Shown piece after piece: positions 16,642 through 23,551 of a stretch of 64,000 nucleotides of DNA (its first letter is position 1; every line of letters starts with the position of its first letter). A program made the translations under genes and the position numbers. The DNA comes from Alphaproteobacteria bacterium (GTDB taxonomy: Bacteria > Pseudomonadota > Alphaproteobacteria > JAEULC01), in contig JADZDN010000278.1 of NCBI GenBank assembly GCA_020851015.1, positions 8,575-72,574 of the forward strand, given 5' to 3'. Below the pieces are notes generated by a model, which saw only the letters and a program-made list of their open reading frames with translations, was not told where the DNA came from and ran no database searches.

Positions 16642-17127
16642 GTGCAACGCGGGAAAGCGATCGCCTGGCCCCATGAAACCGGCGGCAGACCGCTGATGCC
16701 GCTTCCGCGCCTGATGTTTGCGCGCGAGGACGACGGGCGGACGGGCAAGGATTCCGCGCCGCGCATCCTGATCGTCGAGGACGATTTTCTCGTTGCGCTG
16801 GAGATGGAAGCGGCCCTCAGCGAGGCAGGTTTCGCGGTGGTCGGCGTCGCGAACACGGCCGCGGAAGCAACCGAGATGGCAAAGGCGAGCCAGCCGGCGC
16901 TTGCGGTCATGGATATCCGGTTGGCAGGCGTCGGTGATGGGATCGATGCGGCGCTTGCGATCTACCACCTCTATCGGATCCGTTCGATCTTCGCTTCGGC
17001 GCATGGCGACGAAACGGTGCGGGCGCGCGCAATCGGCGCGGCGCCGCTCGGCTGGCTTCAGAAGCCCTATTCGATGGCGTCCCTTGTCGGCGCGGTTCGC
17101 CGCGCGCTCATGGAGATCGGCACTTGA
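16642..17127 (+). CDS. Single-domain response regulator (receiver only)
   Basis: This protein of up to 161 residues has one receiver domain (about 40–158): LIVEDDFLVALEME with the acidic pocket, phospho-acceptor Asp in AVMDIRLAG, Ser-Ala in the switch position (IFASAHGDE), and Lys in LQKPYS. No output domain follows. ATGs at 16696 and 16714 are other possible starts. It lies 12 bp downstream of the PAS-GAF kinase and is its likely partner. Single-domain regulators in alphaproteobacteria often tune the PhyR phosphorelay, which would fit the location. Confidence 0.85.
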   Translation: MQRGKAIAWPHETGGRPLMPLPRLMFAREDDGRTGKDSAPRILIVEDDFLVALEMEAALSEAGFAVVGVANTAAEATEMAKASQPALAVMDIRLAGVGDGIDAALAIYHLYRIRSIFASAHGDETVRARAIGAAPLGWLQKPYSMASLVGAVRRALMEIGT

Positions 17128-17130
17128 ACC

Positions 17131-18027
17131 CTAACGATGGCTTGCCCGCCGGCGCTTGGCCGGGCGCGGCGCGCTGTCGTTGGCGGCAAGCCGACCACCG
17201 CCCCCCTTCCCGCCCTTGGCCACGCTGCGCCGAAGCGCGTCCATGATGTCGATCACCTCGGCGCTCGGCCGTTCGGGCTCCTTGGCGGTGATGATGCGCT
17301 TGCCCTTTCGCTTCTGCTCGATCAGCTGGCGCACGGCTGTTTCGTAGTGATCCTCGAACAGGTCCGGCTGGAAGTCCGCCACCTTCTGCTCGATCAGCCG
17401 CTGCGCCAGCTCGATCTGGTCCTTGTCCGCCTTGATCTCGGTGATGGGGGCAAAATAGGCCTGAACCGAGCGCAGATCCTCCTTGTACCGCAGTGTTTCC
17501 ATCAGCATGCCCTTGCCGCAGGGCTGGATGCAGGCCAACCGCTCGCGGCCACTTAGCACGATCTGCCCGATCCCTGCCTTCCCGGTCTCGCGCAGCGCGT
17601 CGCGGATAACGACAAACCCTTCGACCGCCCCTTCCTCGGCTGGGGCGACGTAGTATGGCGCGTTGAAATACAGCGGATCGATCGCCTCGCGATCGACGAA
17701 CTGAACGATGTTGAAGCTGTCGGACGACTCCAGCTTCAGTGCCTTCAATTCCTCGGGCTCCACCACGATGTAGCGGTTCTTCTCGAACTCGAACCCCTTG
17801 ACGATGTCTGCCGAATCGATCTCGCCAATGCCGGGCACGGTCTTGGTGTAGCGGACGCGTTCGCCGCTGGGCCGGTGGATCTGGTTGAAATGGACATCCC
17901 CGTCGCTGTCGATCGCATTGAAGATGTGGACAGGGATGGATACCAGCGACATGCGGATCGTCCCGGTCCATGCCGGCCGCGATGGAGGGCTGATCTTGCC
18001 GCGCTTTTTCTTCGTGGTCCGAGGCAT
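17131..18027 (-). CDS. ku: Non-homologous end-joining protein Ku
   Basis: The 298-residue reading starts at the ATG after AGGGCGAG. It has the bacterial Ku core: WTGTIRMSLVSIPVHIFNAI, then FNQIHRPSGERVRYTK, and AYFAPITEIKADKDQIELAQ. A basic C-terminal tail (KRKGKRII, then KRRRASHR) is the part that in other Ku proteins binds DNA and LigD. Ku homodimers ring broken DNA ends and recruit LigD, encoded at 31409. It lies 23 bp downstream of phyR copy 2 on the same strand. The EcfG promoter at 18875 should therefore drive both, placing end joining under the stress response. Confidence 0.93.
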   Translation of the reverse strand: MPRTTKKKRGKISPPSRPAWTGTIRMSLVSIPVHIFNAIDSDGDVHFNQIHRPSGERVRYTKTVPGIGEIDSADIVKGFEFEKNRYIVVEPEELKALKLESSDSFNIVQFVDREAIDPLYFNAPYYVAPAEEGAVEGFVVIRDALRETGKAGIGQIVLSGRERLACIQPCGKGMLMETLRYKEDLRSVQAYFAPITEIKADKDQIELAQRLIEQKVADFQPDLFEDHYETAVRQLIEQKRKGKRIITAKEPERPSAEVIDIMDALRRSVAKGGKGGGGRLAANDSAPRPAKRRRASHR

Positions 18028-18050
18028 GGCTCGCCCTGGATGTCCGCGGC

Positions 18051-18842
18051 CTAGGCCGTAACGCGTTCCGACGTGCGCAACCACAGCGCTTGGTCGATCA
18101 TCGCCTTGAGCTTGGCCGGCTGGAAAGGCTTGGCCATCACGAACGCCGGCTCGAACCCCTGGCCGGTGAGCAACCGCTCGGGAAAGCCGGTGATGAAGAT
18201 GACCGTCGCGTCGCCGGTTTCCAGCATGGTCTGGGCGGTCGCGATTCCGTCCTCGTTGCCGGCGAGACAGATATCGCTCAGCACGATATTGGGACGCTCG
18301 CGGGCGAACCGGTCGAGCGCAGCCTTGCGCGTTGCGGCCACGCCCCGAACATCGTGACCCCAGGAGCGCACGGATTCCGCCACATCCATCGCGATGAGGG
18401 CGTCGTCTTCCACGATCAAGACCCTGCCCCCGGGCGCCAGGCGCATCTGGGTTCGAACGCTGGCGAGCCGCTGCTCCACCTCTTTTGCGCCAATCCCGAG
18501 GATCAGCCCCGCTTCCTCCGGCGAGAATCCTTCCAGATCGATAAGCAAGAGGATCTGTCGGTCGAGTTCCGCGGTAAAGCCCCGGTAGTGCCGGTCATGG
18601 GTCACCACGGTGGCCGCATCGGCACCGAAGGACTCGCATACCTTGTCCCACACGTTGTGGAACGCGATGAACAGATCCTTGCGAGGAAACGGTGTCCGGC
18701 GAAGCCATTGCGGTTCCTGGTCGATCGTTTCCAGGCATGTCCGCACATAGGTATCGCCCCGCTCGGTCGTGCCGGTCAGGGCTCGGGCATAGCGTCGCAA
18801 ATCCGGGATGGCTGATGCGACTTCGCGCGCGTACTGATCCAC
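18051..18842 (-). CDS. phyR2: Response regulator PhyR, second copy
   Basis: This 263-residue protein starts at a GTG preceded by GGGGGA; a longer reading from 19286 is spurious because it would include the promoters. Residues 1–130 are the sigma-like domain (AIPDLRRYARALTGTTERGD; RQILLLIDLEGFSPEEAGL). Residues 138–263 are the receiver: VLIVEDDALIAMD, phospho-acceptor Asp190 in IVLSDICLAG, IFITGFPERLLTG and Lys238 in MAKPF. An exact EcfG promoter lies 33 nt upstream, giving positive feedback, whereas copy 1 at 8871 has none that I can see. It is the first gene of the phyR2–ku operon. The symbol only marks it as the second copy. Confidence 0.88.
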   Translation of the reverse strand: MDQYAREVASAIPDLRRYARALTGTTERGDTYVRTCLETIDQEPQWLRRTPFPRKDLFIAFHNVWDKVCESFGADAATVVTHDRHYRGFTAELDRQILLLIDLEGFSPEEAGLILGIGAKEVEQRLASVRTQMRLAPGGRVLIVEDDALIAMDVAESVRSWGHDVRGVAATRKAALDRFARERPNIVLSDICLAGNEDGIATAQTMLETGDATVIFITGFPERLLTGQGFEPAFVMAKPFQPAKLKAMIDQALWLRTSERVTA

Positions 18843-18874
18843 GTTTGTCCCCCATTTGCCGCCAACACCGGGCA

Positions 18875-18899
18875 AACGGCCGGCAGAAGCCGCGGTTCC
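18875..18899 (-). promoter_or_regulatory. EcfG (GSR) promoter, exact match
   Basis: GGAAC (18899–18895), 16 nt, CGTT (18878–18875) on the − strand, for the phyR2–ku operon. Confidence 0.85.
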
Positions 18900-18925
18900 A
18901 TCGCGCTTTCGGGGTTGGGAGGACG

Positions 18926-18951
18926 GGAACACAAAGCAAACCTTTTCCGTT
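18926..18951 (+). promoter_or_regulatory. EcfG (GSR) promoter, exact match
   Basis: GGAAC (18926–18930), 17 nt, CGTT (18948–18951) on the + strand. It starts 27 bp from, and points away from, the phyR2 promoter. It lies 36 nt before the 59-codon gene. Confidence 0.85.
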
Positions 18952-18986
18952 TCCCAAAGAATTCCCGACCTAGAATGGAGTTTGTC

Positions 18987-19166
18987 ATGCAACGGAACTA
19001 CGCCATGGGCGGCGAGGACGCCGAGCGCCCAACCAAGGGCATGCCCCAGGGACGCCCGCCAGCGGAAAAAATCATCCGAAAGCAGGACGACGACGACAGG
19101 GCGAAAGGCCGCCAGCCCCCGTCCGCGCCGCGGCCGCCGCAATCCCGACCCCATCCGCAAGTGTAG
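18987..19166 (+). CDS. Small charged, proline-rich stress protein
   Basis: A 59-residue hydrophilic protein starts at an ATG preceded by GGAG. It is rich in Arg, Asp, Gln and Pro (EKIIRKQDDDDRAKGRQ, then SAPRPPQSRPHPQV) and has no signal or membrane segment; it is probably disordered. I do not recognise a family. The exact EcfG promoter at normal distance and the good ribosome-binding site are the main support. It is divergent from phyR2–ku and may be co-induced with DNA repair, although nothing in the sequence shows its function. Confidence 0.65.
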   Translation: MQRNYAMGGEDAERPTKGMPQGRPPAEKIIRKQDDDDRAKGRQPPSAPRPPQSRPHPQV

Positions 19167-19173
19167 ACGACCG

Positions 19174-19263
19174 CTACTCGGGCGGCGCGCCCGCCTGGGC
19201 GATAGCGCGAGCCAGGTCTTCCACCTGGAACGGCTTCCGCACGGCGGCGGCGCTGGCGGGAGG
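19174..19263 (-). pseudogene. Remnant of a response-regulator receiver domain (C-terminal end only)
   Basis: On the − strand, 29 codons ending in TAG encode AAAVRKPFQVEDLARAIAQA, which is the conserved Lys-Pro-Phe and last helix of a receiver domain. A TGA stands directly upstream in frame and no receiver sequence continues beyond it. The rest of the gap 19167–19498 holds no gene I can support. It looks like the tail of a lost paralogue of the nearby PhyR or receiver genes. Confidence 0.45.
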
Positions 19264-19498
19264 TCATGGCTCAGCCTTTTCCTCAAGAACTTGTTCCAGC
19301 GGCGCTTCGATCATTCAGCCGGCCTTGCAGTTTCGCCGACAATCCGCTCACGGCCGGGCCGTCGCATTCCCCTCCCACAGCGGTCGTAAGCTCGTACGAA
19401 GCTGTGCCCGCGTCGGACCTAGCGCGAAAACTACATCCCCTTATCGCCGCGCGCTACGCGATCACGGGGCCATTCAGCGGGTTCTCTCCGAGCCCCGA

Positions 19499-19723
19499 TC
19501 AGCTCAAGCGACGCTTGTCCAGAACGGCGGGATCCTCACCTTTCGACCGGGCTTTACCTGCCTTTTCGGCCTGTTCGAGCTGGTCATGCTCTGCGCCTTC
19601 TACGGCCGCGCGCGCCTTGTCGGCATTCTTCTCGACCTTGCCGGATTCGACGAAATTTCGGGTCTTTTCGTTATAGTTTCGCGCGGCAGTCTTGTTGCCC
19701 TCGCCTTCGTTCCGCTGCGTCAT
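19499..19723 (-). CDS. Small hydrophilic stress protein, function unknown
   Basis: The 74-residue reading starts at an ATG preceded by AAAGGAG. The sequence is highly charged and helical: GNKTAARNYNEKTRNFVESG, then KARAAVEGAEHDQLEQAEKA, ending near GEDPAVLDKR. I recall proteins with this NKTAARxYN…GKxxSKGEDP layout in many alphaproteobacteria, always unnamed. There is no membrane segment. A near-consensus EcfG promoter (−10 CCTT) lies upstream, and the divergent MlaC-like gene has its own. Probably a stress-induced protective or regulatory protein, by context only. Confidence 0.75.
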   Translation of the reverse strand: MTQRNEGEGNKTAARNYNEKTRNFVESGKVEKNADKARAAVEGAEHDQLEQAEKAGKARSKGEDPAVLDKRRLS

Positions 19724-19790
19724 GTCACCGCTCCTTTCCCATAGGCTTCGGGGGGCTTTGGCCTGCTCCAAGAGTCACTGTGTTTTCTTC

Positions 19791-19815
19791 AAGGTTGGGA
19801 AATCGTCCGGGTTCC
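19791..19815 (-). promoter_or_regulatory. EcfG-like promoter, one mismatch in −10
   Basis: GGAAC (19815–19811), 16 nt, CCTT (19794–19791) on the − strand, 68 nt before the 74-residue protein's start. Confidence 0.45.
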
Positions 19816-19828
19816 CGCACGGAGCAAG

Positions 19829-19853
19829 GCAACCGCCGCTGATTCAACCCGTT
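19829..19853 (+). promoter_or_regulatory. EcfG-like promoter, one mismatch in −35
   Basis: GCAAC (19829–19833), 16 nt, CGTT (19850–19853), 37 nt before the MlaC-like copy 2 start. Confidence 0.5.
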
Positions 19854-19889
19854 TAGCAAGACCGGCTCATCGCAAGTGGGGTTCAAGAC

Positions 19890-20531
19890 ATGCGGACGGC
19901 AATGCGGCGCGGAATCGTGGCGGTCCTCGCGGGGGCGGCCTTTCTGTCCATCGTGACATCGGCCTCGGCTGATGCAATTGCGCCGGAAACGGCGCGAAGC
20001 TACATGGAAGATGTGGGAAACCGGACGGTCGACCTGATAAAGTCGAGGGCCGGTCCCGAAGACCGGATGCGTGGCTTCGTCAAGGTCATGCTCGACAGCC
20101 TCGATTTCGATTCGATCGGCATGGCGTCGATCGGCCGGTTGTCGCGCAGCGCTACGCCAGAGCAAAAGCGGGAGTTCACACCGCTTTTCGCGGCCTATGT
20201 GATCGATTTCGCGATCGAAAAGTTCGGCAACTTGGATATTACCAAGTTCGGACTCGGGCGCGCGGTTCAGCAGCCCAATGGCGACGCCAAGGTCTATACG
20301 CGCATCGATGTGGGCGACCAGCCGATGGAGGTCTATTGGCGCGTTCACGGCACGCCCAACGGCCCCAAGATCAACGATATCGAGCTCGCGGGCGCGAGCT
20401 TGACAATCGCCTATCGCGGCGACTTCGAGCGGTCGGGCGTCGCGACCGTGCCGCAACTGCTGGCCCGCCTCAAGGAAGTGACCCGCGGTTCGCGTTCGCT
20501 GCCGATGACGCAACAGGCCTTGCGACAATAG
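19890..20531 (+). CDS. MlaC/Ttg2D-like periplasmic lipid-binding protein (copy 2)
   Basis: This 213-residue protein has a signal peptide of about 27 residues (ASA-DA). The mature part follows the MlaC layout: FVKVMLDSLDFDSIGMASIG, then SATPEQKREFTPLFAAYVID, a central YTRIDVGDQPMEVYWRVHG strand pair, and INDIELAGASLTIAYRGDF before a last helix. It is closer to classical MlaC than copy 1 (9967). No transporter subunits are encoded nearby. A one-mismatch EcfG promoter precedes it. It probably shuttles lipids across the periplasm during stress; the ligand is not known. Confidence 0.8.
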   Translation: MRTAMRRGIVAVLAGAAFLSIVTSASADAIAPETARSYMEDVGNRTVDLIKSRAGPEDRMRGFVKVMLDSLDFDSIGMASIGRLSRSATPEQKREFTPLFAAYVIDFAIEKFGNLDITKFGLGRAVQQPNGDAKVYTRIDVGDQPMEVYWRVHGTPNGPKINDIELAGASLTIAYRGDFERSGVATVPQLLARLKEVTRGSRSLPMTQQALRQ

Positions 20532-20551
20532 AAGGGCCTGGTCCCCCACCG

Positions 20552-20577
20552 GGAACCGGGGCGGACGACCCGCCGTT
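20552..20577 (+). promoter_or_regulatory. EcfG (GSR) promoter, exact match
   Basis: GGAAC (20552–20556), 17 nt, CGTT (20574–20577), 34 nt before paralogue B. Confidence 0.85.
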
Positions 20578-20610
20578 CAAGAAGCATGTTCTGAATGGCG
20601 GAGAGGTCCT

Positions 20611-21009
20611 ATGATATCAAAGGCATACCTGCTCGCGGCGGCATTGTCGACCGTTATCGGCGGTGCCGCCTTTGCCCAACCCACCAAGGCGGCTTCCTAT
20701 CAACAATTCAAGGAACGCGAGCTGTCTACGACGCCCTATCACGCGCCCGAGACGGTAGTGCCCCGCGCGCTTTCCTTCTGGCCCTATATCGACTGGGACA
20801 AGCTTGGCCACAGCTGCGCGACGGCTGAACCTGGCGATGCGACGACGGCAATTGACGCGCGCCGACGTCTCGAATCGGCCGGGTACTCGGAGGTGCGCGA
20901 TCTGCGGCGGGATTGCGACAATGTATGGCACGGAACCGCGCGGATCGAGCAGCGTGTGGTCCGCGTGATGCTGAAGCCGGATGGACCCGTGCTGGAATCG
21001 AATCCCTAG
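20611..21009 (+). CDS. Small secreted protein with PepSY-like C-terminal domain (paralogue B)
   Basis: This 132-residue protein starts at an ATG after GGAGAGG. A signal peptide of about 22 residues ends AFA. A middle region (about 25–65) containing FWPYIDWDKL is unique to this copy. The C-terminal 60 residues match paralogue A at 4889 closely: ATTAIDARRRLESAGYSEVR, DCDNVWHGTAR, then an amphipathic VVRVMLKPDG strand. Cysteines in GHSCATA and RDCDNVW lie where paralogue A has its two. An exact EcfG promoter drives it. The function is unknown; it probably acts in the periplasm. Confidence 0.75.
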   Translation: MISKAYLLAAALSTVIGGAAFAQPTKAASYQQFKERELSTTPYHAPETVVPRALSFWPYIDWDKLGHSCATAEPGDATTAIDARRRLESAGYSEVRDLRRDCDNVWHGTARIEQRVVRVMLKPDGPVLESNP

Positions 21010-21018
21010 TCGATTGGG

Positions 21019-21708
21019 TTACTGAAGCGGCAGGATCGGCGCGTCCGATCCTGCCGAAGTATGGTGACGCCGATGTTCGCGTTCGTTCAATTGCTCCGCC
21101 GTCAGGTTTGACAGATCCTCCTCGGGCAGTGCGGCAAGCGGAACGAGCGGCTGCGCTTGGGGAACGATGGCCGCGGGCGCAGATCCCGCCAACTGGGGCG
21201 CGAGCGCTACTCCACTGACAGGGAAGCGCCCCACCAAGGCATCGAAAGCGGCGGAGGAACGCGCGTCGACGGCACGCCCTTCCCTCTTGCGGCCATAGGG
21301 AACCAGGCTGACGGGCCTCTGCCCGCCCATCGCCGCCGGGGCTGCCACGACAGCAGCGGGTTCGGGCGTGTCTGCAGGAAGGGGCTGAACTGTCGGCGGC
21401 CGGGGCGCGGACGCAGGCGAGGGCGCCGACGCGGCCGGAGTGCGCCGCTCGAGCACGGGACTAGGCGTTTCCGTTCCTCGCGCCGACTTCTGTTCATCTG
21501 CCTGGTTCTGCAGCGATCGCATCGTCGCCGTCATGTCGCGGCTGATCCGTGGCAGCCGGTCCGGCGGGGACTCCTCGACGACGATCCTTGGCACGGGACG
21601 GCCCGCCTCACCGCGGTCACTCGCGACAACGAGATAGGTCCCGACCAGCAACACGGCGATCCCGAAGGCGGCGACGCCAACGGCCAGTGCGGCTCCCAGC
21701 AATCGCAT
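21019..21708 (-). CDS. Membrane-anchored low-complexity protein, function unknown
   Basis: The start is the ATG preceded by GGGAGG, giving 229 residues. One N-terminal membrane segment (about 3–29) is followed by a long, mostly disordered region rich in Pro, Ala and Ser (residues 85–140 especially). Two short ordered pieces follow, SLVPYGRKREGRAV and EDLSNLTAEQLNEREHRR. This is a type II membrane topology with the bulk outside the cytoplasm. A near-exact EcfG promoter (−10 GGTT) lies 48 nt upstream. I do not recognise a family. Confidence 0.6.
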   Translation of the reverse strand: MRLLGAALAVGVAAFGIAVLLVGTYLVVASDRGEAGRPVPRIVVEESPPDRLPRISRDMTATMRSLQNQADEQKSARGTETPSPVLERRTPAASAPSPASAPRPPTVQPLPADTPEPAAVVAAPAAMGGQRPVSLVPYGRKREGRAVDARSSAAFDALVGRFPVSGVALAPQLAGSAPAAIVPQAQPLVPLAALPEEDLSNLTAEQLNEREHRRHHTSAGSDAPILPLQ

Positions 21709-21755
21709 GCCAACCTCCCTTCCGCGGTTCTGTCGGCCCAAGATCGCGTTAAAAC

Positions 21756-21781
21756 AACCCTTAGGGAGGATCGAAGGTTCC
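21756..21781 (-). promoter_or_regulatory. EcfG-like promoter, one mismatch in −10
   Basis: GGAAC (21781–21777), 17 nt, GGTT (21759–21756) on the − strand, upstream of the low-complexity membrane protein. Confidence 0.5.
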
Positions 21782-21783
21782 GC

Positions 21784-22896
21784 CTATGCCGAGGGCGGGC
21801 GCGCGCCCACCAGGTTGGCCTTGCGCGGGGGCCGCAAGCGTGCGGCGTTCCGCGATTTCAGCAGCGATCCCTGGAATTCCATCGGCTCCAGGTCGACTTG
21901 GCCGCCATCGGCTAGGGCCGCGCCGATCGCCTCTACCACGCGGATATCCGCCAGCCCATCGGCGGCCGAGGACACCGGCTCGCCGTCGTTCAGGATGCAG
22001 TCGGAGAAATGCGAGAGCAGCGGCGCGAACTGGTCGTGCGCGGGGATCGTCTTCTGGCGACGGCCGTTCCTTGTGGCGACCTCCACGCTGAGCCGCTTTT
22101 CGCCCCGCATGTCATAGGCCTGATCCAGGCGCAGCCGGCCTTTCGCGCCGAACACCTGGTAGCTGGACACATCGGCCGCGCCGAAGCTGCAGGTGAAGCT
22201 GGCCAGCCGATCGCGGGGAAAGCGCATCGAGACTTGCACCGTTTCCTCCACCTCGGCCGACCGCGTGTCCCGCCCGCGCGTTGCCGTCGCCTGGATGTGG
22301 ATCGGTTCGGTGCGGAACACGTGCCGGGCCGCGTTGATGCAGTAGATGCCGAGATCGTACAGCGGTCCGCCGGCAAGATCGGCCCTGGTGCGAATATTGC
22401 CGGCACGCACCTGCTGAGCGAACTGCGAGGTGAAGAAACGCAGATCGCCCAGCCGCCCGTGATGGATAAGGTCGTAGGTTTCCAGATTGCCCGGCTCGAA
22501 GTGCAGGCGATACGCCGTCATCAGCTTGGTGCCGGCGGTTTCGGCCCGCTCGATCATGCGCCGGCATTCCGCCTGGGACGCTGCCAGGGGCTTGTCGCAC
22601 AGCACATGGATGCCGGCGGCGAGCGCCCGCACCGCATAGTCGCAATGCAGCGTATTCGGCAGGCCGATATAGACCGCATCGACGGCGCCGGACGCGAGCA
22701 GGACGTCATATTCGTCATAGCTCGCGACGAACGGCGCGCGATAGCGTCGCCCCAGCGCGCGCAGCTTGCGCGGCGCACCCGAAACGAGCGCGACCAGTTC
22801 GCTGTTATGCCGGGCGTTGGCGAAGGCCGGCAGCATCGCCGCCTGGCTGATGAACCCCAGCCCGACGACGCCGTAGCGCACCTTTCGCGTGGGCAT
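21784..22896 (-). CDS. Gfo/Idh/MocA family NAD(P)-dependent oxidoreductase
   Basis: The ATG at 22896 gives 370 residues, normal for the family; a longer frame running to 23490 overlaps the HdeD gene. The N-terminal Rossmann domain shows YGVVGLGFISQAAMLPAF, then YIGLPNTLHCDYAVRALAAG and the family's HVLCDKPLA with its catalytic-region Lys. The second domain (about 130–370) holds GGPLYDLGIYCINAARHVF. Members oxidise or reduce sugars and polyols with NAD(P). It lies 17 bp after the hdeD-like gene and likely shares its promoter. A sugar or inositol substrate would fit the nearby glycogen-type genes, but this is inference. Confidence 0.88.
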   Translation of the reverse strand: MPTRKVRYGVVGLGFISQAAMLPAFANARHNSELVALVSGAPRKLRALGRRYRAPFVASYDEYDVLLASGAVDAVYIGLPNTLHCDYAVRALAAGIHVLCDKPLAASQAECRRMIERAETAGTKLMTAYRLHFEPGNLETYDLIHHGRLGDLRFFTSQFAQQVRAGNIRTRADLAGGPLYDLGIYCINAARHVFRTEPIHIQATATRGRDTRSAEVEETVQVSMRFPRDRLASFTCSFGAADVSSYQVFGAKGRLRLDQAYDMRGEKRLSVEVATRNGRRQKTIPAHDQFAPLLSHFSDCILNDGEPVSSAADGLADIRVVEAIGAALADGGQVDLEPMEFQGSLLKSRNAARLRPPRKANLVGARPPSA

Positions 22897-22913
22897 CGGC
22901 GTGGCCGCCCGTC

Positions 22914-23483
22914 CTACGCCGCGCGTGCACGCAGCGCCAAGCCAAACGCGAGCAGGCTCCAGCCCTGGAACGTCAGATCGATCGCCAGCATCAAGCCCAA
23001 AACCCACAGGCTGGTGACCGGCCAGCCGGCAAATATCACGATGCCGGTCGCGAGCGTCAGCAGACCGCTTGCAACGATCCATCCGGCGCGGCGGTGCGCA
23101 CGCGCCCTTATTCCGACCCAGAACCGCAGCGCCCCCGCGACCACCAGCGTGGCCGCAAGCAGAAGCGTCAGGATGGCGGAGGCGAGCAGCGGGTTCAGAA
23201 AGGCCGACAGGCCGGCAAGCGCGTAGACGATGCCGCTCAGCACCCAGAAGACCACGCTGCTCCATCCCTTGACTTGAAAGGCGTGAATGAGCTGTCCGAT
23301 GCCGGCGACCAGCATCAGGGCACCGATGACCAGCACCGAAGCGACGGTCGCGGCGAATAGATTGAACGCCGCGACGAATCCGAGCGCGATCAGCGCGCCG
23401 CCCAGCACCGCGAACCAGGGCCATTTCGTCCGCACGCTGTCGCGCGCCAGCGCGAGATCGGAAAGGGAAGGGGCCAGAGTCAT
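22914..23483 (-). CDS. HdeD/DUF308 family membrane protein
   Basis: This 189-residue protein has six predicted membrane helices in three hairpins (about 22–60, 75–115, 130–180), the repeated DUF308 layout: WPWFAVLGGALIALGFVAAF, VLSGIVYALAGLSAFLNPLL and WIVASGLLTLATGIVIFAGW. In enterobacteria HdeD supports acid resistance at high cell density; elsewhere it is a general stress membrane protein. A GCAAC-type EcfG-like promoter sits 32 nt upstream. It heads an apparent two-gene unit with the Gfo/Idh/MocA oxidoreductase. Confidence 0.88.
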   Translation of the reverse strand: MTLAPSLSDLALARDSVRTKWPWFAVLGGALIALGFVAAFNLFAATVASVLVIGALMLVAGIGQLIHAFQVKGWSSVVFWVLSGIVYALAGLSAFLNPLLASAILTLLLAATLVVAGALRFWVGIRARAHRRAGWIVASGLLTLATGIVIFAGWPVTSLWVLGLMLAIDLTFQGWSLLAFGLALRARAA

Positions 23484-23514
23484 CGGTCATGCCTTTTCAG
23501 GTACAACCGTTATC

Positions 23515-23539
23515 AACGTGCCGGATGGGCATTGGTTGC
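23515..23539 (-). promoter_or_regulatory. EcfG-like promoter, one mismatch in −35
   Basis: GCAAC (23539–23535), 16 nt, CGTT (23518–23515) on the − strand, 32 nt before the HdeD-like start. Confidence 0.5.
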
Positions 23540-23551
23540 ATTGCGCCGCGC

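Noticed and set aside
18843..19286. N-terminal extension of phyR2 (411-codon frame)
   Set aside because: The extra 148 codons cover two EcfG promoters and a divergent gene; the GTG at 18842 with GGGGGA fits PhyR length.
22897..23490. N-terminal extension of the Gfo/Idh/MocA gene (568-codon frame)
   Set aside because: It overlaps the clearly real HdeD-like gene in another frame; the Rossmann motif starts right after the ATG at 22896.
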